DNA from: CAYRVX01 sp964642165
Lineage (GTDB): Bacteria > Planctomycetota > Phycisphaerae > SM23-33
Length of the DNA stretch: 7,147 nt
Reading direction: 5' to 3'
Assembly (NCBI GenBank): GCA_964642165.1
Contig: CAZXOC010000343.1
Location: 1 to 7,147 of the forward strand
Position 1 is the first letter of the stretch. Each line of letters starts with the position of its first letter. The translations under genes were made by a program, and so were the position numbers. This document shows, in pieces, positions 1 to 6,238 of the stretch. The notes under the pieces were generated by a model. It was not told where the DNA came from, ran no database searches, and was given only the letters and a program-made list of their open reading frames with translations.

Positions 1-654
1 GGCGTGACGGGCTTCATCCGCCTGACGGCCCTGTCGACGCGGAACGACGAGATCGACACGGCCAGCCGCCCGTTCGACATGACCCGCGACGGTTTTGTCC
101 TCGGCGAGGGGGCGAGCATCCTGGTCGCGGAGACGGTCGAGCACGCCAAGCGGCGCGGCGCGAAGGTCCTCGCGGAGGTCCTGGGCTACGGCAGCAGCGC
201 CGACGCGTTCCGCATTACCGACCAGGACCCCGAGGGCGAGGGGGCGGCGCTGTCCATGCGGGCGGCGCTGGCCGATGCGGGCGTCGAGCCGGGACGGATC
301 GACTACATCTCCGCCCACGGCACCGCCACCAAGCAGAACGACCAGGTCGAGACCCGGGCGATGAAGAGCGTCTTCGGGGAGCTGGCCTACCGCATCCCCG
401 TCTCCAGCGTCAAGGGCATGACGGGGCACCTGATCGCCGCCGCCGGGGCGACCGAGCTGATCACGTGCGTCCTGGCCATGCGCGATCACGTCCTGCCCCC
501 GACCACGAACTACCGCCATCCCGACCCGGACTGCGACCTGGACTACGTGCCCAACGAGCCGCGGAAGGCGACCGTCCGGACGTGCATGAGCAACAGCTTC
601 GGCTTCGGCGGGCAGAACAACACGCTGATCATCACGGCCGGCGAGGACCTCTGA
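1..654 (+). CDS. Beta-ketoacyl-ACP synthase (FabF/KAS II-like), C-terminal part, cut by the left edge
   Basis: This is the C-terminal 217 residues of a thiolase-fold condensing enzyme, which joins malonyl-ACP to an acyl chain with loss of CO2 in fatty-acid or polyketide synthesis in the cytoplasm. The frame is open from base 1, so the true start lies outside the window. Counting from the GTG at 4, visible motifs are ALSTRND and ASRPFD followed by RDGFVLGEGA, then HGTAT with the first active-site His at residue 105, SSVKGMTGH with Lys 137 and the second His 142, and the glycine-rich NSFGFGGQN near the end. The spacing of His105, Lys137 and His142 equals that of His303, Lys335 and His340 in E. 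coli FabF, so about 198 N-terminal residues are missing, including the nucleophilic Cys. The family is clear. Whether it serves primary fatty-acid synthesis or a specialised cluster cannot be decided without the upstream genes, so no symbol is given. Confidence 0.93.
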   Translation, partial: GVTGFIRLTALSTRNDEIDTASRPFDMTRDGFVLGEGASILVAETVEHAKRRGAKVLAEVLGYGSSADAFRITDQDPEGEGAALSMRAALADAGVEPGRIDYISAHGTATKQNDQVETRAMKSVFGELAYRIPVSSVKGMTGHLIAAAGATELITCVLAMRDHVLPPTTNYRHPDPDCDLDYVPNEPRKATVRTCMSNSFGFGGQNNTLIITAGEDL

Positions 655-680
655 CCGCGGCGCGGGGGTGAAATCCGCGG
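655..680 (+). terminator. Possible GC hairpin after the ketosynthase gene
   Basis: Directly after the TGA, CCGCGG (655-660) recurs as CCGCGG (675-680). Because the hexamer is self-complementary, it can form a 6-bp stem with a 14-base loop. No T-run follows, so it is at best a weak or Rho-assisted transcription end. In DNA this GC-rich it could also be chance. Confidence 0.2.
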
Positions 681-701
681 CGTCCGCGCGCGACAACCCG
701 A

Positions 702-730
702 AAGGGGGCCGAAGGCACGGAAGGGGGCCG
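702..730 (+). repeat. Short direct repeat upstream of the first DUF4190 gene
   Basis: AAGGGGGCCG occurs at 702-711 and again at 721-730, a period of 19 bases, just before the ribosome binding site of the next gene. Two copies of a 10-mer could be a small regulatory site or a local duplication. No function can be assigned. Confidence 0.4.
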
Positions 731-732
731 CT

Positions 733-737
733 GGGAG
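733..737 (+). promoter_or_regulatory. Ribosome binding site for the gene at 744
   Basis: GGGAG lies 6 bases before the ATG at 744. The same GGGAG-N6-ATG arrangement precedes the paralogue at 1445, which supports both start choices. No convincing promoter is visible between 655 and 733. Confidence 0.6.
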
Positions 738-743
738 CAACCG

Positions 744-1262
744 ATGGCTGTGGTGACCTGTCCGCATTGCGGGACGCCCCTGGACGCCCCCGAGAGTCTG
801 CTCGGGCGGCAGGTCGTCTGCGGGCGATGCAACAACGTGTTCGTGGCGTCGGCGACGCCGGGCGCGCCGGCGCCGCAACCGGCGCCGCCCGCCGCCCGGG
901 CCGGCGTCCCGTCGGCGCCGATGGCACCCCCTCCGCCACCGGGCGCCACGCGCTCGCCCGTGCCCCTGCCGCCGTCGCCGGCCAGCGCCCAGGGCCCCGC
1001 CACCTCCGGCTTCGCCGTCGCGTCCATGATCCTCGGCATCTGCTCGCTCGTCACCTGCATTTGCTACGGCGTCCTTCCGCTGATCTGCGGCATCCTGGCC
1101 TTGGTCTTCGCCAGCCACGCCACACGCGACATCCAGGCCGGCAGGGCGTCGATCTCCTCCGCGGGCATGGCCAGGGCCGGACGCATCTGCGGCATCTTCG
1201 GGCTGGTCATCGCGGCGATCTGGCTCATCATCGGGCTCGTGGCGGTGAGCGGCGGATTCTGA
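744..1262 (+). CDS. Zinc-ribbon / DUF4190 membrane protein, copy 1
   Basis: A 172-residue protein of unknown function. Residues 1-35 form an MJ0042-like zinc ribbon: CPHC (Cys6, Cys9) and CGRC (Cys26, Cys29), expected to bind one Zn. Residues 36-87 are a Pro/Ala-rich, probably disordered linker that includes five consecutive prolines (62-66). Residues about 88-168 match the DUF4190 pattern: a hydrophobic stretch beginning GFAVASMILGI and ending at an ALVFASHA boundary (90-125, long enough for a helical hairpin), a polar loop with ARAGR, and a final membrane helix (146-168). There is no signal peptide, so the ribbon most likely faces the cytoplasm. The start is fixed by the GGGAG site and by alignment with the paralogue at 1445. 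The gene lies 89 bases after the ketosynthase and might be co-transcribed with it. In this architecture the ribbon is presumed to bind protein or nucleic acid; this is inference. Confidence 0.88.
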   Translation: MAVVTCPHCGTPLDAPESLLGRQVVCGRCNNVFVASATPGAPAPQPAPPAARAGVPSAPMAPPPPPGATRSPVPLPPSPASAQGPATSGFAVASMILGICSLVTCICYGVLPLICGILALVFASHATRDIQAGRASISSAGMARAGRICGIFGLVIAAIWLIIGLVAVSGGF

Positions 1263-1282
1263 CGTTCCCGGCCGGGGCGCCG

Positions 1283-1298
1283 GGCGCGGTGCCGCGCC
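1283..1298 (+). terminator. Hairpin downstream of DUF4190 copy 1
   Basis: GGCGCG (1283-1288), GTGC loop, CGCGCC (1293-1298) form a perfect 6-bp GC stem with a tetraloop, 20 bases after the stop of the gene at 744 and upstream of the next promoter. It lacks a T-run, so it is a possible terminator by position only. Confidence 0.3.
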
Positions 1299-1338
1299 GC
1301 GCCACGCCACGTTGTCTTCGCGGTCGCCGTGGCGAGCC

Positions 1339-1367
1339 TTGCCTCGATGACGACGTTGCGCTATGAT
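1339..1367 (+). promoter_or_regulatory. Sigma70-like promoter for the 1445-5030 gene group
   Basis: TTGCCT (1339-1344, 4 of 6 to consensus), a 17-base spacer, then TATGAT (1362-1367, 5 of 6). Transcription would begin near 1374, giving a leader of about 70 bases before the ATG at 1445. It is the best promoter match in the 182-base gap and stands out against the GC-rich background. It suggests that copy 2, the hydrolase and the GH3 gene form their own transcription unit. Confidence 0.5.
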
Positions 1368-1433
1368 CTGGCGGCGCCGTGATTGCGCCGTATGCAGCCG
1401 CCGGGTGGCGGCTCGCACAACACTGTGAGAGCA

Positions 1434-1438
1434 GGGAG
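1434..1438 (+). promoter_or_regulatory. Ribosome binding site for the gene at 1445
   Basis: GGGAG 6 bases before the ATG at 1445. It decides the start: the same frame is open from a GTG at 1379, but that start has no such site and would add 22 residues absent from the paralogues. Confidence 0.65.
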
Positions 1439-1444
1439 TCAGCA

Positions 1445-2254
1445 ATGCCGATTGTTGCCTGTCCGAAGTGCGGGACGAGACTGGATGCCCCCGACAGTGT
1501 GCTCGGCAAGGAGGTCGTCTGCGGCAAATGCGGCACCCGGTTCACTGCGACGGCGCAGGCGGGGGCCGGCGCCGGCGGGGAGCCGGCGCTGCCGGAGCCG
1601 AGGACCCCGGCCGCCGGGCCGACCCCAGCGGCTCCCACGCCGCCGACGGGACCGGCCGAGCCTCCGCCGGGACCAGCCGCCACGCCGCCCGGGCCCGGAC
1701 CGGCGCCCCAGGGTCCCGCCGCGGCGCCCGGCGTGCCCAAGCCGATGGGTGCGCCTCGGCCTCCCGCCGCCGGCCCCGTGCCGCCGCCCGGCGTGCCCCG
1801 GCCGCCGGGGGCCGCGCCGCCGCCCGGCGCCGGACCGCCTCGCCCCGGCATGCCGCCGCCTCCCGCTCGCCCGCCCGGCGTGGCCGCGCCGCCGCCCAGG
1901 CCGGGCGCGCCCGGCGCGTACGGCCCGCAGGTCCAACCGCCGGGGGCGGGACTGGGCCCGCCGAAGCCCTCCGGCAACGCCACCGCCGCCCTCGTCCTCG
2001 GGATCATCTCCATCGTCCTGGGCTGCTGCTGCTGGCCGGGCGGCCTGGTCTGCAGCATCATCGCGATCGTCCTCGGCAACAAGGCGGTCAACGACATCGC
2101 CGTCGGCATCGCCGACCCGACGTCGGCGGGCAAGGCGCGGGCCGGCAAGGTCTGCGGCATCGTCGGGCTGATCCTCAGCCTGCTCGCCGTCGTCATCACG
2201 ATCATCAACTTCGCCAGTGGCGGCGGGGTCTATCCGCCCAGGTTCAGGTTCTAG
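1445..2254 (+). CDS. Zinc-ribbon / long proline-rich linker / DUF4190 membrane protein, copy 2
   Basis: A 269-residue paralogue of the protein encoded at 744. Residues 1-35 are the zinc ribbon: CPKC (Cys6, Cys9) and CGKC (Cys26, Cys29), with the same spacing and the shared LDAP and VLGKEVVCGKC-type core. Residues 38-175 are an unusually long low-complexity linker made almost only of Pro, Gly and Ala with scattered Arg, with many PPG and PGVP units and a PPPP run (137-140). DUF4190 occupies about 178-258: a first hydrophobic stretch (180-211) with a CCCW cluster, a polar loop with GKARAGK, and a last helix (236-256), then a short basic-aromatic tail ending RFRF. The protein is predicted to sit in the inner membrane with the ribbon projecting into the cytoplasm. 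Its function is unknown. It is the first gene after the 1339 promoter and lies 58 bases before the hydrolase, so it is probably co-transcribed with it. Confidence 0.87.
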   Translation: MPIVACPKCGTRLDAPDSVLGKEVVCGKCGTRFTATAQAGAGAGGEPALPEPRTPAAGPTPAAPTPPTGPAEPPPGPAATPPGPGPAPQGPAAAPGVPKPMGAPRPPAAGPVPPPGVPRPPGAAPPPGAGPPRPGMPPPPARPPGVAAPPPRPGAPGAYGPQVQPPGAGLGPPKPSGNATAALVLGIISIVLGCCCWPGGLVCSIIAIVLGNKAVNDIAVGIADPTSAGKARAGKVCGIVGLILSLLAVVITIINFASGGGVYPPRFRF

Positions 2255-2267
2255 CCGCCCCGCGGTC

Positions 2268-2296
2268 CGGCTCGCCTTGCTGCGCCCCGCGAGCCG
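2268..2296 (+). other. Perfect 8-bp inverted repeat between the DUF4190 gene and the hydrolase gene
   Basis: CGGCTCGC (2268-2275) and GCGAGCCG (2289-2296) are exact reverse complements separated by 13 bases. The hairpin fills most of the 58-base gap and ends 16 bases before the ATG at 2313. No T-run follows. It could attenuate transcription, protect an mRNA end or limit translation of the hydrolase, which has no visible Shine-Dalgarno site. These roles are inference. Confidence 0.4.
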
Positions 2297-2312
2297 CCGG
2301 GCCGACGCTGAC

Positions 2313-3383
2313 ATGGATGAGCCGCTTCTGACAGCACAGGCGTGTCTCGTCGCCTCGTCCTGGGTCCGCCAGAACTGGGCGGCCATCACCATTGCGCTGA
2401 CCTGCCTGTCTCTGCTGACCTTCGTGGTCCTCTGGCTCCAGAAGTTCGTTCGCATCTGCCTGAACATCTTCTGCGACACGCCGCCGCCGCTGTCGATGGG
2501 GGTGGTGGACTTTCAGAGGCTGCCCGGCGAGGAGGTGCGCTTCCGCAGCTTCGACGGCACGAGCCTGCGGGGCATGCTGCTCCGGACGGCGAACCGCTCG
2601 GCCTTCAAGGGCACGGTGGTCTTCTGCCACGAGTACGGCTCGGACATGTATAGCTGCGCGCGGTACACGCGCCCGCTGGTCGAGGCGGGCTTCGACGTCT
2701 TCACGTTCGACTTTCGAGCCCACGGCGAGAGCAGCAACTGGGGCAAGTATCGCCCGCTGCAGTGGCCGTCGGACAAGGAGATGGAGGACGTGCTGGGCGC
2801 GTGCGCGTACGTGCAGGCGGCCCTGGCGGCGGAGGGCAAGCCCGTCGAGATCGGCGTGTTCGGCACGTCGCGGGGCGCGGGCGCGGCGCTGCTCGCCGCC
2901 GCGAGCGACCCCTACATCAAGGCCATCGTCTGCGACGGCGCCTTCAGCACCGACACGACCGTCACCGCCTTCATGAAACGCTGGGTCCACATCTTCGCCC
3001 GCGTCAAGCTCGTCTACGAGACGCAGACCGACGGCTTCTACAAGCTCATGCTCTGGCTCATGATGCGGTTCGCCCAGCCCAAGATGGGCTGCCGCTACCT
3101 CTCCGTCCGCAAGGCCCTGCGCGACATGCAGCCGCGGCCGATCTTCTTCATCCACGGCCAGAAGGACAGCTACATCCGCGTCGAGCAGTCCCAACTGCTC
3201 TACGATCTGGCCCCCTCCCCGAAGTACGTCTGGATCGTCGAGGGCGCCAAGCACAACCAGTCCGTCGTCGTCGAGCCGCGGCAGTATGCCGCCCGCACGA
3301 TCGCCTTCTTCCGCCGTCACCTGGCCGGCGAGGACGTCGCCGAAAGCGAGATCACCGCGCCCAGCGGCATCGAGGCGGCTTGA
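2313..3383 (+). CDS. Membrane-anchored alpha/beta hydrolase
   Basis: A 356-residue serine hydrolase of the alpha/beta fold. Residues about 22-46 are a hydrophobic N-terminal segment (AAITIALTCLSLLTFVVLWL) without a clear cleavage site, so probably a membrane anchor. The hydrolase domain runs from about 70 to 336: a hydrophobic strand then the HEYGSD oxyanion loop (His106), FDFRAHGES (132-140), the nucleophile elbow GTSRG with Ser186, the acid Asp285 in HGQKDSY, and catalytic His314 in GAKHNQS. All three triad residues are present, so it should be active; the substrate (ester, thioester, amide) cannot be told. An insertion rich in aromatic and hydrophobic residues (about 220-256) may form a lid. 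The frame is open back to a GTG at 2217 inside the previous gene; the ATG at 2313 is preferred because it avoids a 38-base overlap and gives a sensible N-terminus, although no Shine-Dalgarno site is seen. The stop is 3 bases before the GH3 start. Confidence 0.88.
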   Translation: MDEPLLTAQACLVASSWVRQNWAAITIALTCLSLLTFVVLWLQKFVRICLNIFCDTPPPLSMGVVDFQRLPGEEVRFRSFDGTSLRGMLLRTANRSAFKGTVVFCHEYGSDMYSCARYTRPLVEAGFDVFTFDFRAHGESSNWGKYRPLQWPSDKEMEDVLGACAYVQAALAAEGKPVEIGVFGTSRGAGAALLAAASDPYIKAIVCDGAFSTDTTVTAFMKRWVHIFARVKLVYETQTDGFYKLMLWLMMRFAQPKMGCRYLSVRKALRDMQPRPIFFIHGQKDSYIRVEQSQLLYDLAPSPKYVWIVEGAKHNQSVVVEPRQYAARTIAFFRRHLAGEDVAESEITAPSGIEAA

Positions 3384-3386
3384 GCC

Positions 3387-5030
3387 ATGGGCCTCCGACG
3401 GACACTGCTCCGGCCGGTCGCGTACCTGGCCGGGAAGCACGCCGCGCGGCAGGTGCGCCTCTTCGCGGCGGCCCACCGGCGCACCGGACAGGTCCAGCAG
3501 CGCCTGCTGCGCGAGTTGCTCGCCGCGCACGCCGAGACGGACTTCGGGCGCGATCACGACTTCGCCCGCATCCGGACGTACGAGGACTTCCGCCGCGCCG
3601 TGCCCGTCGGCTCGTACGAGACGCATCGCCCCTACGTGGACCGCGTGCTTGAGGGCCGCCCCGTCGCGCTGCTGCCGCCCGGCCGGCGCGTCCTGATGTT
3701 CTCCCGCACCAGCGGCACCACCGGCCGACCGAAGCACATCCCCGTCACGCGGCGGTTCCTCCGCGAGATGCGCCGGGGGTGGAACATCTTCGGCCTGAAG
3801 GCCCTGACCGACCACCCCGGCGCCTGGCTGCGCGGCATCCTGACCATCAGCTCCTCCATGCGGGAGACGACCAGCCCGACCGGCCTGCCGTGCGGGGCCA
3901 TCAGCGGGCTGCTGGCCGACACGCAGAAGCGCATCGTCCGGCGGATGTACGTGGCCCCGCGCGAGGCGGCGGAGATCCACGACCCCGCCGCCAAGTACTA
4001 CACCATCCTCCGCTGCGGCGTCGGGCGCGACGTGGGCATGATCACCACGGCGAACCCGTCCAGCACGATCAAGCTGATCGAGACCGGCCAGGCCCATGCC
4101 GAGCGACTGGTCCGCGACGTGCGCGACGGGACGATCTCCCCGCCGGGCGGCCTGCCCGCCGAGCTGGCGCGGCGCCTGCGTTTCCGGCCGGACGCCCCGC
4201 TCGCACGCCGACTGGAGGACGGGATCCGCCGCGACGGCACGCTGCTGCCGCGCCACTTCTGGACCGTCCGGGTCCTCTGCAACTGGACCGGGGGGACGCT
4301 GAAGCTCTACCTTCGCCGCCTGCGGGAGCTGTTCGGCGACGTGCCCGTTCGCGACATCGGGCTGCTGGCCAGCGAGGGCCGCTTCTCCATCCCCTTCGAC
4401 GACGCCACGCCCGCCGGCGTCGCGGAGATCACCGGCAACTTCCTGGAGTTCATCCCCGCCGACGAGTACGCCCGCGACGATCCGGCCGTGCGGCGGGTCC
4501 ACGAGCTCGAGGTCGGCGGCGAGTACTTCCTCGTCCTGAGCAACTGGGCGGGGCTCTGGCGGTACAGCATCGACGACCGCGTCCGCGTGGTGGACTTCCT
4601 CGCGCGCACGCCGGTCTTCGAGTTCCTCTCGCGCGGGCGGCACACCGCCAACATCACCGGCGAGAAGATCACCGAGCACCAGGTGGTCGAGGCGATGCGC
4701 CGCGCGGCTTCGGAGATCGGCGCCGACCTGGAGCGCTTCACCCTCCGGGGCCGCTTCGCCGAGACCCCGTACTACGAGCTGCGCGTCGAGCCGGCCGACG
4801 GCTGGGACCCGCAGCGCCTCGCCGAGCGGATGGACGCCGCGCTGGCCGGGCTGAACATCGAGTACGCCGGCAAGCGAAGCAGCGACCGGCTCGGGCCCAT
4901 CCGTGCGGTCGCCGTCGAGCGGGGGCTCTTCGAGCGGCAGGAGCGCGACGCCGTCGTCCGCCGCCACGGCCGCGGCGAGCAGTACAAGCACCAATACCTG
5001 TTGACCGAGGTCCTGGAGGCCAACGGGTAG
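3387..5030 (+). CDS. GH3-family acyl-adenylating enzyme (GH3 auxin-responsive promoter-like)
   Basis: A 547-residue protein of the GH3 family, relatives of plant acyl-acid amido synthetases. Family members activate a carboxylic acid with ATP to an acyl-adenylate and pass it to an acceptor, often an amino acid. Motifs in order: an N-terminal helical region with TDFGRDHDF and a VGSYE segment; the ATP-binding loop TSGTTGRPKHIPVT (108-121); YYTILRCGVGRD; LLASEGRF (325-332) in the position of the adenylate-binding motif; LWRYSIDDRVRVVDF with Asp396/397; GEKITEHQV (425-433) at the hinge to the C-terminal domain; and near the end YAGKRSSDRL and YKHQYL. Length is as expected and no key motif is missing. 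It has no signal peptide, so it is cytosolic. The ATG follows the hydrolase stop by three bases (TGAGCCATG), which suggests translational coupling and a shared pathway. Substrate and acceptor are unknown; the nearby ketosynthase hints at a fatty-acyl or polyketide acid, which is speculation. Confidence 0.92.
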   Translation: MGLRRTLLRPVAYLAGKHAARQVRLFAAAHRRTGQVQQRLLRELLAAHAETDFGRDHDFARIRTYEDFRRAVPVGSYETHRPYVDRVLEGRPVALLPPGRRVLMFSRTSGTTGRPKHIPVTRRFLREMRRGWNIFGLKALTDHPGAWLRGILTISSSMRETTSPTGLPCGAISGLLADTQKRIVRRMYVAPREAAEIHDPAAKYYTILRCGVGRDVGMITTANPSSTIKLIETGQAHAERLVRDVRDGTISPPGGLPAELARRLRFRPDAPLARRLEDGIRRDGTLLPRHFWTVRVLCNWTGGTLKLYLRRLRELFGDVPVRDIGLLASEGRFSIPFDDATPAGVAEITGNFLEFIPADEYARDDPAVRRVHELEVGGEYFLVLSNWAGLWRYSIDDRVRVVDFLARTPVFEFLSRGRHTANITGEKITEHQVVEAMRRAASEIGADLERFTLRGRFAETPYYELRVEPADGWDPQRLAERMDAALAGLNIEYAGKRSSDRLGPIRAVAVERGLFERQERDAVVRRHGRGEQYKHQYLLTEVLEANG

Positions 5031-5048
5031 GGCACGCACCCCCGGAGC

Positions 5049-5064
5049 CGCGGCGCGGGCCGCG
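5049..5064. terminator. Possible bidirectional hairpin between convergent genes
   Basis: CGCGGC (5049-5054), GCGG loop, GCCGCG (5059-5064) form a 6-bp stem with a 4-base loop in the 60-base gap between the converging GH3 and glycoside hydrolase genes. The location suits a shared terminator. There is no T-run on either strand, so support is mainly positional. Confidence 0.3.
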
Positions 5065-5090
5065 CGCGAAGGGCTGTCACGTCCGGCCGG

Positions 5091-6053
5091 CTACTCCGGC
5101 TCGCCGCGCAGGTGCCTGCGGGCGCGGAGCAGGAACGTGCGTTCCTCGTCGTCGAGCTGGTCCATGAGGCGGCCCTCCGCCGGGCGCAGGTCGAAGCTGC
5201 GTCGCGGGCGGCCGTCGGGGGCGCCGGAGGTATGCCCGTTGTGGAGGCACCACCCGGCCGCGCCGGCGGCGAGGGCGCTCTTCAGGTCGGCGAGCAGGTC
5301 CTCCGCCCGCGGCTGCCACTCGCCGAAGCCGCGCCGCAGGGGCTCCTGGTAGTGGATCGGCACGACCTTGCCCAGCCTCGCCATGCGGCTGCGGAGGGTC
5401 TTGGTCTTCTGCTCGGTCTCGGCCGGCGAGCCGGCGTGCCGGGGGCGGTGCGGGGCCAGGAAGTCCACCCTCGCGGTCGTCAGGTACGAATAGAGCACCT
5501 CGGGTTCGATGTCGCCGGCGTGGCTGGCCGTCACCAGGCGCTGCGGGTCGATCTCCTTGATCCGGTCGCGAAGCTGCCGGACGAACGGGAGCGTCACGTG
5601 CCGCGCGTCGGGGAGGTTCCGCTCGTTGGCCACGTCGATGGTCGCGTGGCGGAACGGCCCGATCGCCTCGGCGAGGATGCCGACGGCGTTGAGGTGCGCC
5701 TCGTCGCTCGGCAGCAGGTCGGCCCCCACCACGCCGTCGCCGCGCGAGAACGTCACGTCCACGACCATGCCCGCCGCGTCCGCCCGCTCCAGCAGCCACA
5801 GGAGCTTCTCCCAGTAGGGCGAGCGCTCGTCCCCGTCGGCGTCGAACGCCGAGACGTTGTGCTCGAACGCCCCCCACGTGGCCCACACGCGGATCCAGTT
5901 GACGCCGCAGCGGCGCAGCTCGGCGAGGTCCTCCTCGACGAACGTCTCGGGGGCGCCCAGGCCCGCGTAGTAGCTGGCCCCGAACAGGAACGCCGCCTGC
6001 CCGTCGAGCAGGAACCGCTCGGCGCCCGCGTCGATGCTCAGTGTGCTTCCCAT
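5091..6053 (-). CDS. TIM-barrel glycoside hydrolase (clan GH-A, cellulase-like)
   Basis: A 320-residue (beta/alpha)8 hydrolase. The N-terminus has the pattern of GH-A enzymes: FLFGASYYAGLG, then EEDLAELRRCGVNWIRVWATW (40-60), then WLLERADAAGMVVDVTFSRGDG around 86-107. The acid/base is most likely Glu144 in VANERN (Asn-Glu at the end of strand 4) and the nucleophile Glu237 in HYQEP (strand 7); Trp268 in GWCLHNGH fits strand 8. The two glutamates, 93 residues apart, suit a retaining glycosidase. The exact GH family and sugar are not identifiable by eye. No signal peptide is seen, so it appears cytoplasmic, unusual for a polysaccharide-degrading enzyme and more consistent with oligosaccharides or glycolipids. 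The ATG at 6053 is supported by CTCCC (GGGAG on the minus strand) 8 bases away. It faces the GH3 gene and is transcribed away from the third DUF4190 gene. Confidence 0.85.
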   Translation of the reverse strand: MGSTLSIDAGAERFLLDGQAAFLFGASYYAGLGAPETFVEEDLAELRRCGVNWIRVWATWGAFEHNVSAFDADGDERSPYWEKLLWLLERADAAGMVVDVTFSRGDGVVGADLLPSDEAHLNAVGILAEAIGPFRHATIDVANERNLPDARHVTLPFVRQLRDRIKEIDPQRLVTASHAGDIEPEVLYSYLTTARVDFLAPHRPRHAGSPAETEQKTKTLRSRMARLGKVVPIHYQEPLRRGFGEWQPRAEDLLADLKSALAAGAAGWCLHNGHTSGAPDGRPRRSFDLRPAEGRLMDQLDDEERTFLLRARRHLRGEPE

Positions 6054-6061
6054 CGCGGCGT

Positions 6062-6066
6062 CTCCC
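6062..6066 (-). promoter_or_regulatory. Ribosome binding site for the glycoside hydrolase gene
   Basis: Minus-strand GGGAG, 8 bases before the ATG at 6053. It supports this start over a longer reading of the same strand that would begin inside the divergent spacer. Confidence 0.6.
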
Positions 6067-6076
6067 GTGGGGGGCT

Positions 6077-6107
6077 ATCCTACCCCGGCCGGCCCCCGAC
6101 GTGTCAA
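6077..6107 (-). promoter_or_regulatory. Sigma70-like promoter for the glycoside hydrolase gene
   Basis: On the minus strand a perfect -35 TTGACA (6107-6102) is followed after 19 bases by TAGGAT (6082-6077, 4 of 6). The spacer is 2 bases longer than ideal, so it may be weak or need an activator. The transcript would start near 6070, just ahead of the ribosome binding site. Confidence 0.42.
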
Positions 6108-6113
6108 GTCGGG
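6095..6113. promoter_or_regulatory. Inverted repeat enclosing the minus-strand -35; possible operator
   Basis: CCCGAC (6095-6100) and GTCGGG (6108-6113) are exact reverse complements around a 7-base centre that contains most of the TTGACA hexamer. A dimeric regulator bound here would cover the -35. No regulator gene is in the window, so operator function is inference. Confidence 0.35.
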
Positions 6114-6147
6114 AGGCGGCGGCCCGGGGGATTGCCCGGATTCGGCT

Positions 6148-6176
6148 TTGACCTTCCGGCACGATCCGCGTATACG
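6148..6176 (+). promoter_or_regulatory. Sigma70-like promoter for the third DUF4190 gene
   Basis: TTGACC (6148-6153, 5 of 6), 17-base spacer, TATACG (6171-6176, 4 of 6). Transcription would begin near 6183, leaving a leader of about 56 bases before the ATG at 6239. A start at the in-frame TTG at 6194 would leave only about 11 bases, another reason to prefer 6239. Confidence 0.5.
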
Positions 6177-6238
6177 AGGTCCCGCCAGCCCACTTGGCTC
6201 GGGGTGGTCCCGGTAAGGCATCAAAGGCGCGACCGGCC

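Noticed and set aside
2217..2312. N-terminal extension of the hydrolase from a GTG at 2217
   Set aside because: It would overlap the previous gene by 38 bases and add 32 Arg/Ala/Ser-rich residues lacking a family match; the ATG at 2313 leads directly to the membrane anchor.
1228..2479. Minus-strand frames (1228-2208 and 1439-2479) with Gly/Pro or Arg-rich repeats
   Set aside because: They mirror the Pro/Gly/Ala linker of the second DUF4190 gene; the apparent collagen-like repeats are a by-product of GC-rich codons read backward.
2244..5039. A minus-strand reading frame of 931 codons opposite the hydrolase and GH3 genes
   Set aside because: It is antisense to two genes with clear catalytic motifs, its translation is low-complexity (Ala, Arg, Gly, Asp, Val) with no recognisable domain, and such stop-free antisense frames are expected where plus-strand third positions are nearly all G or C.
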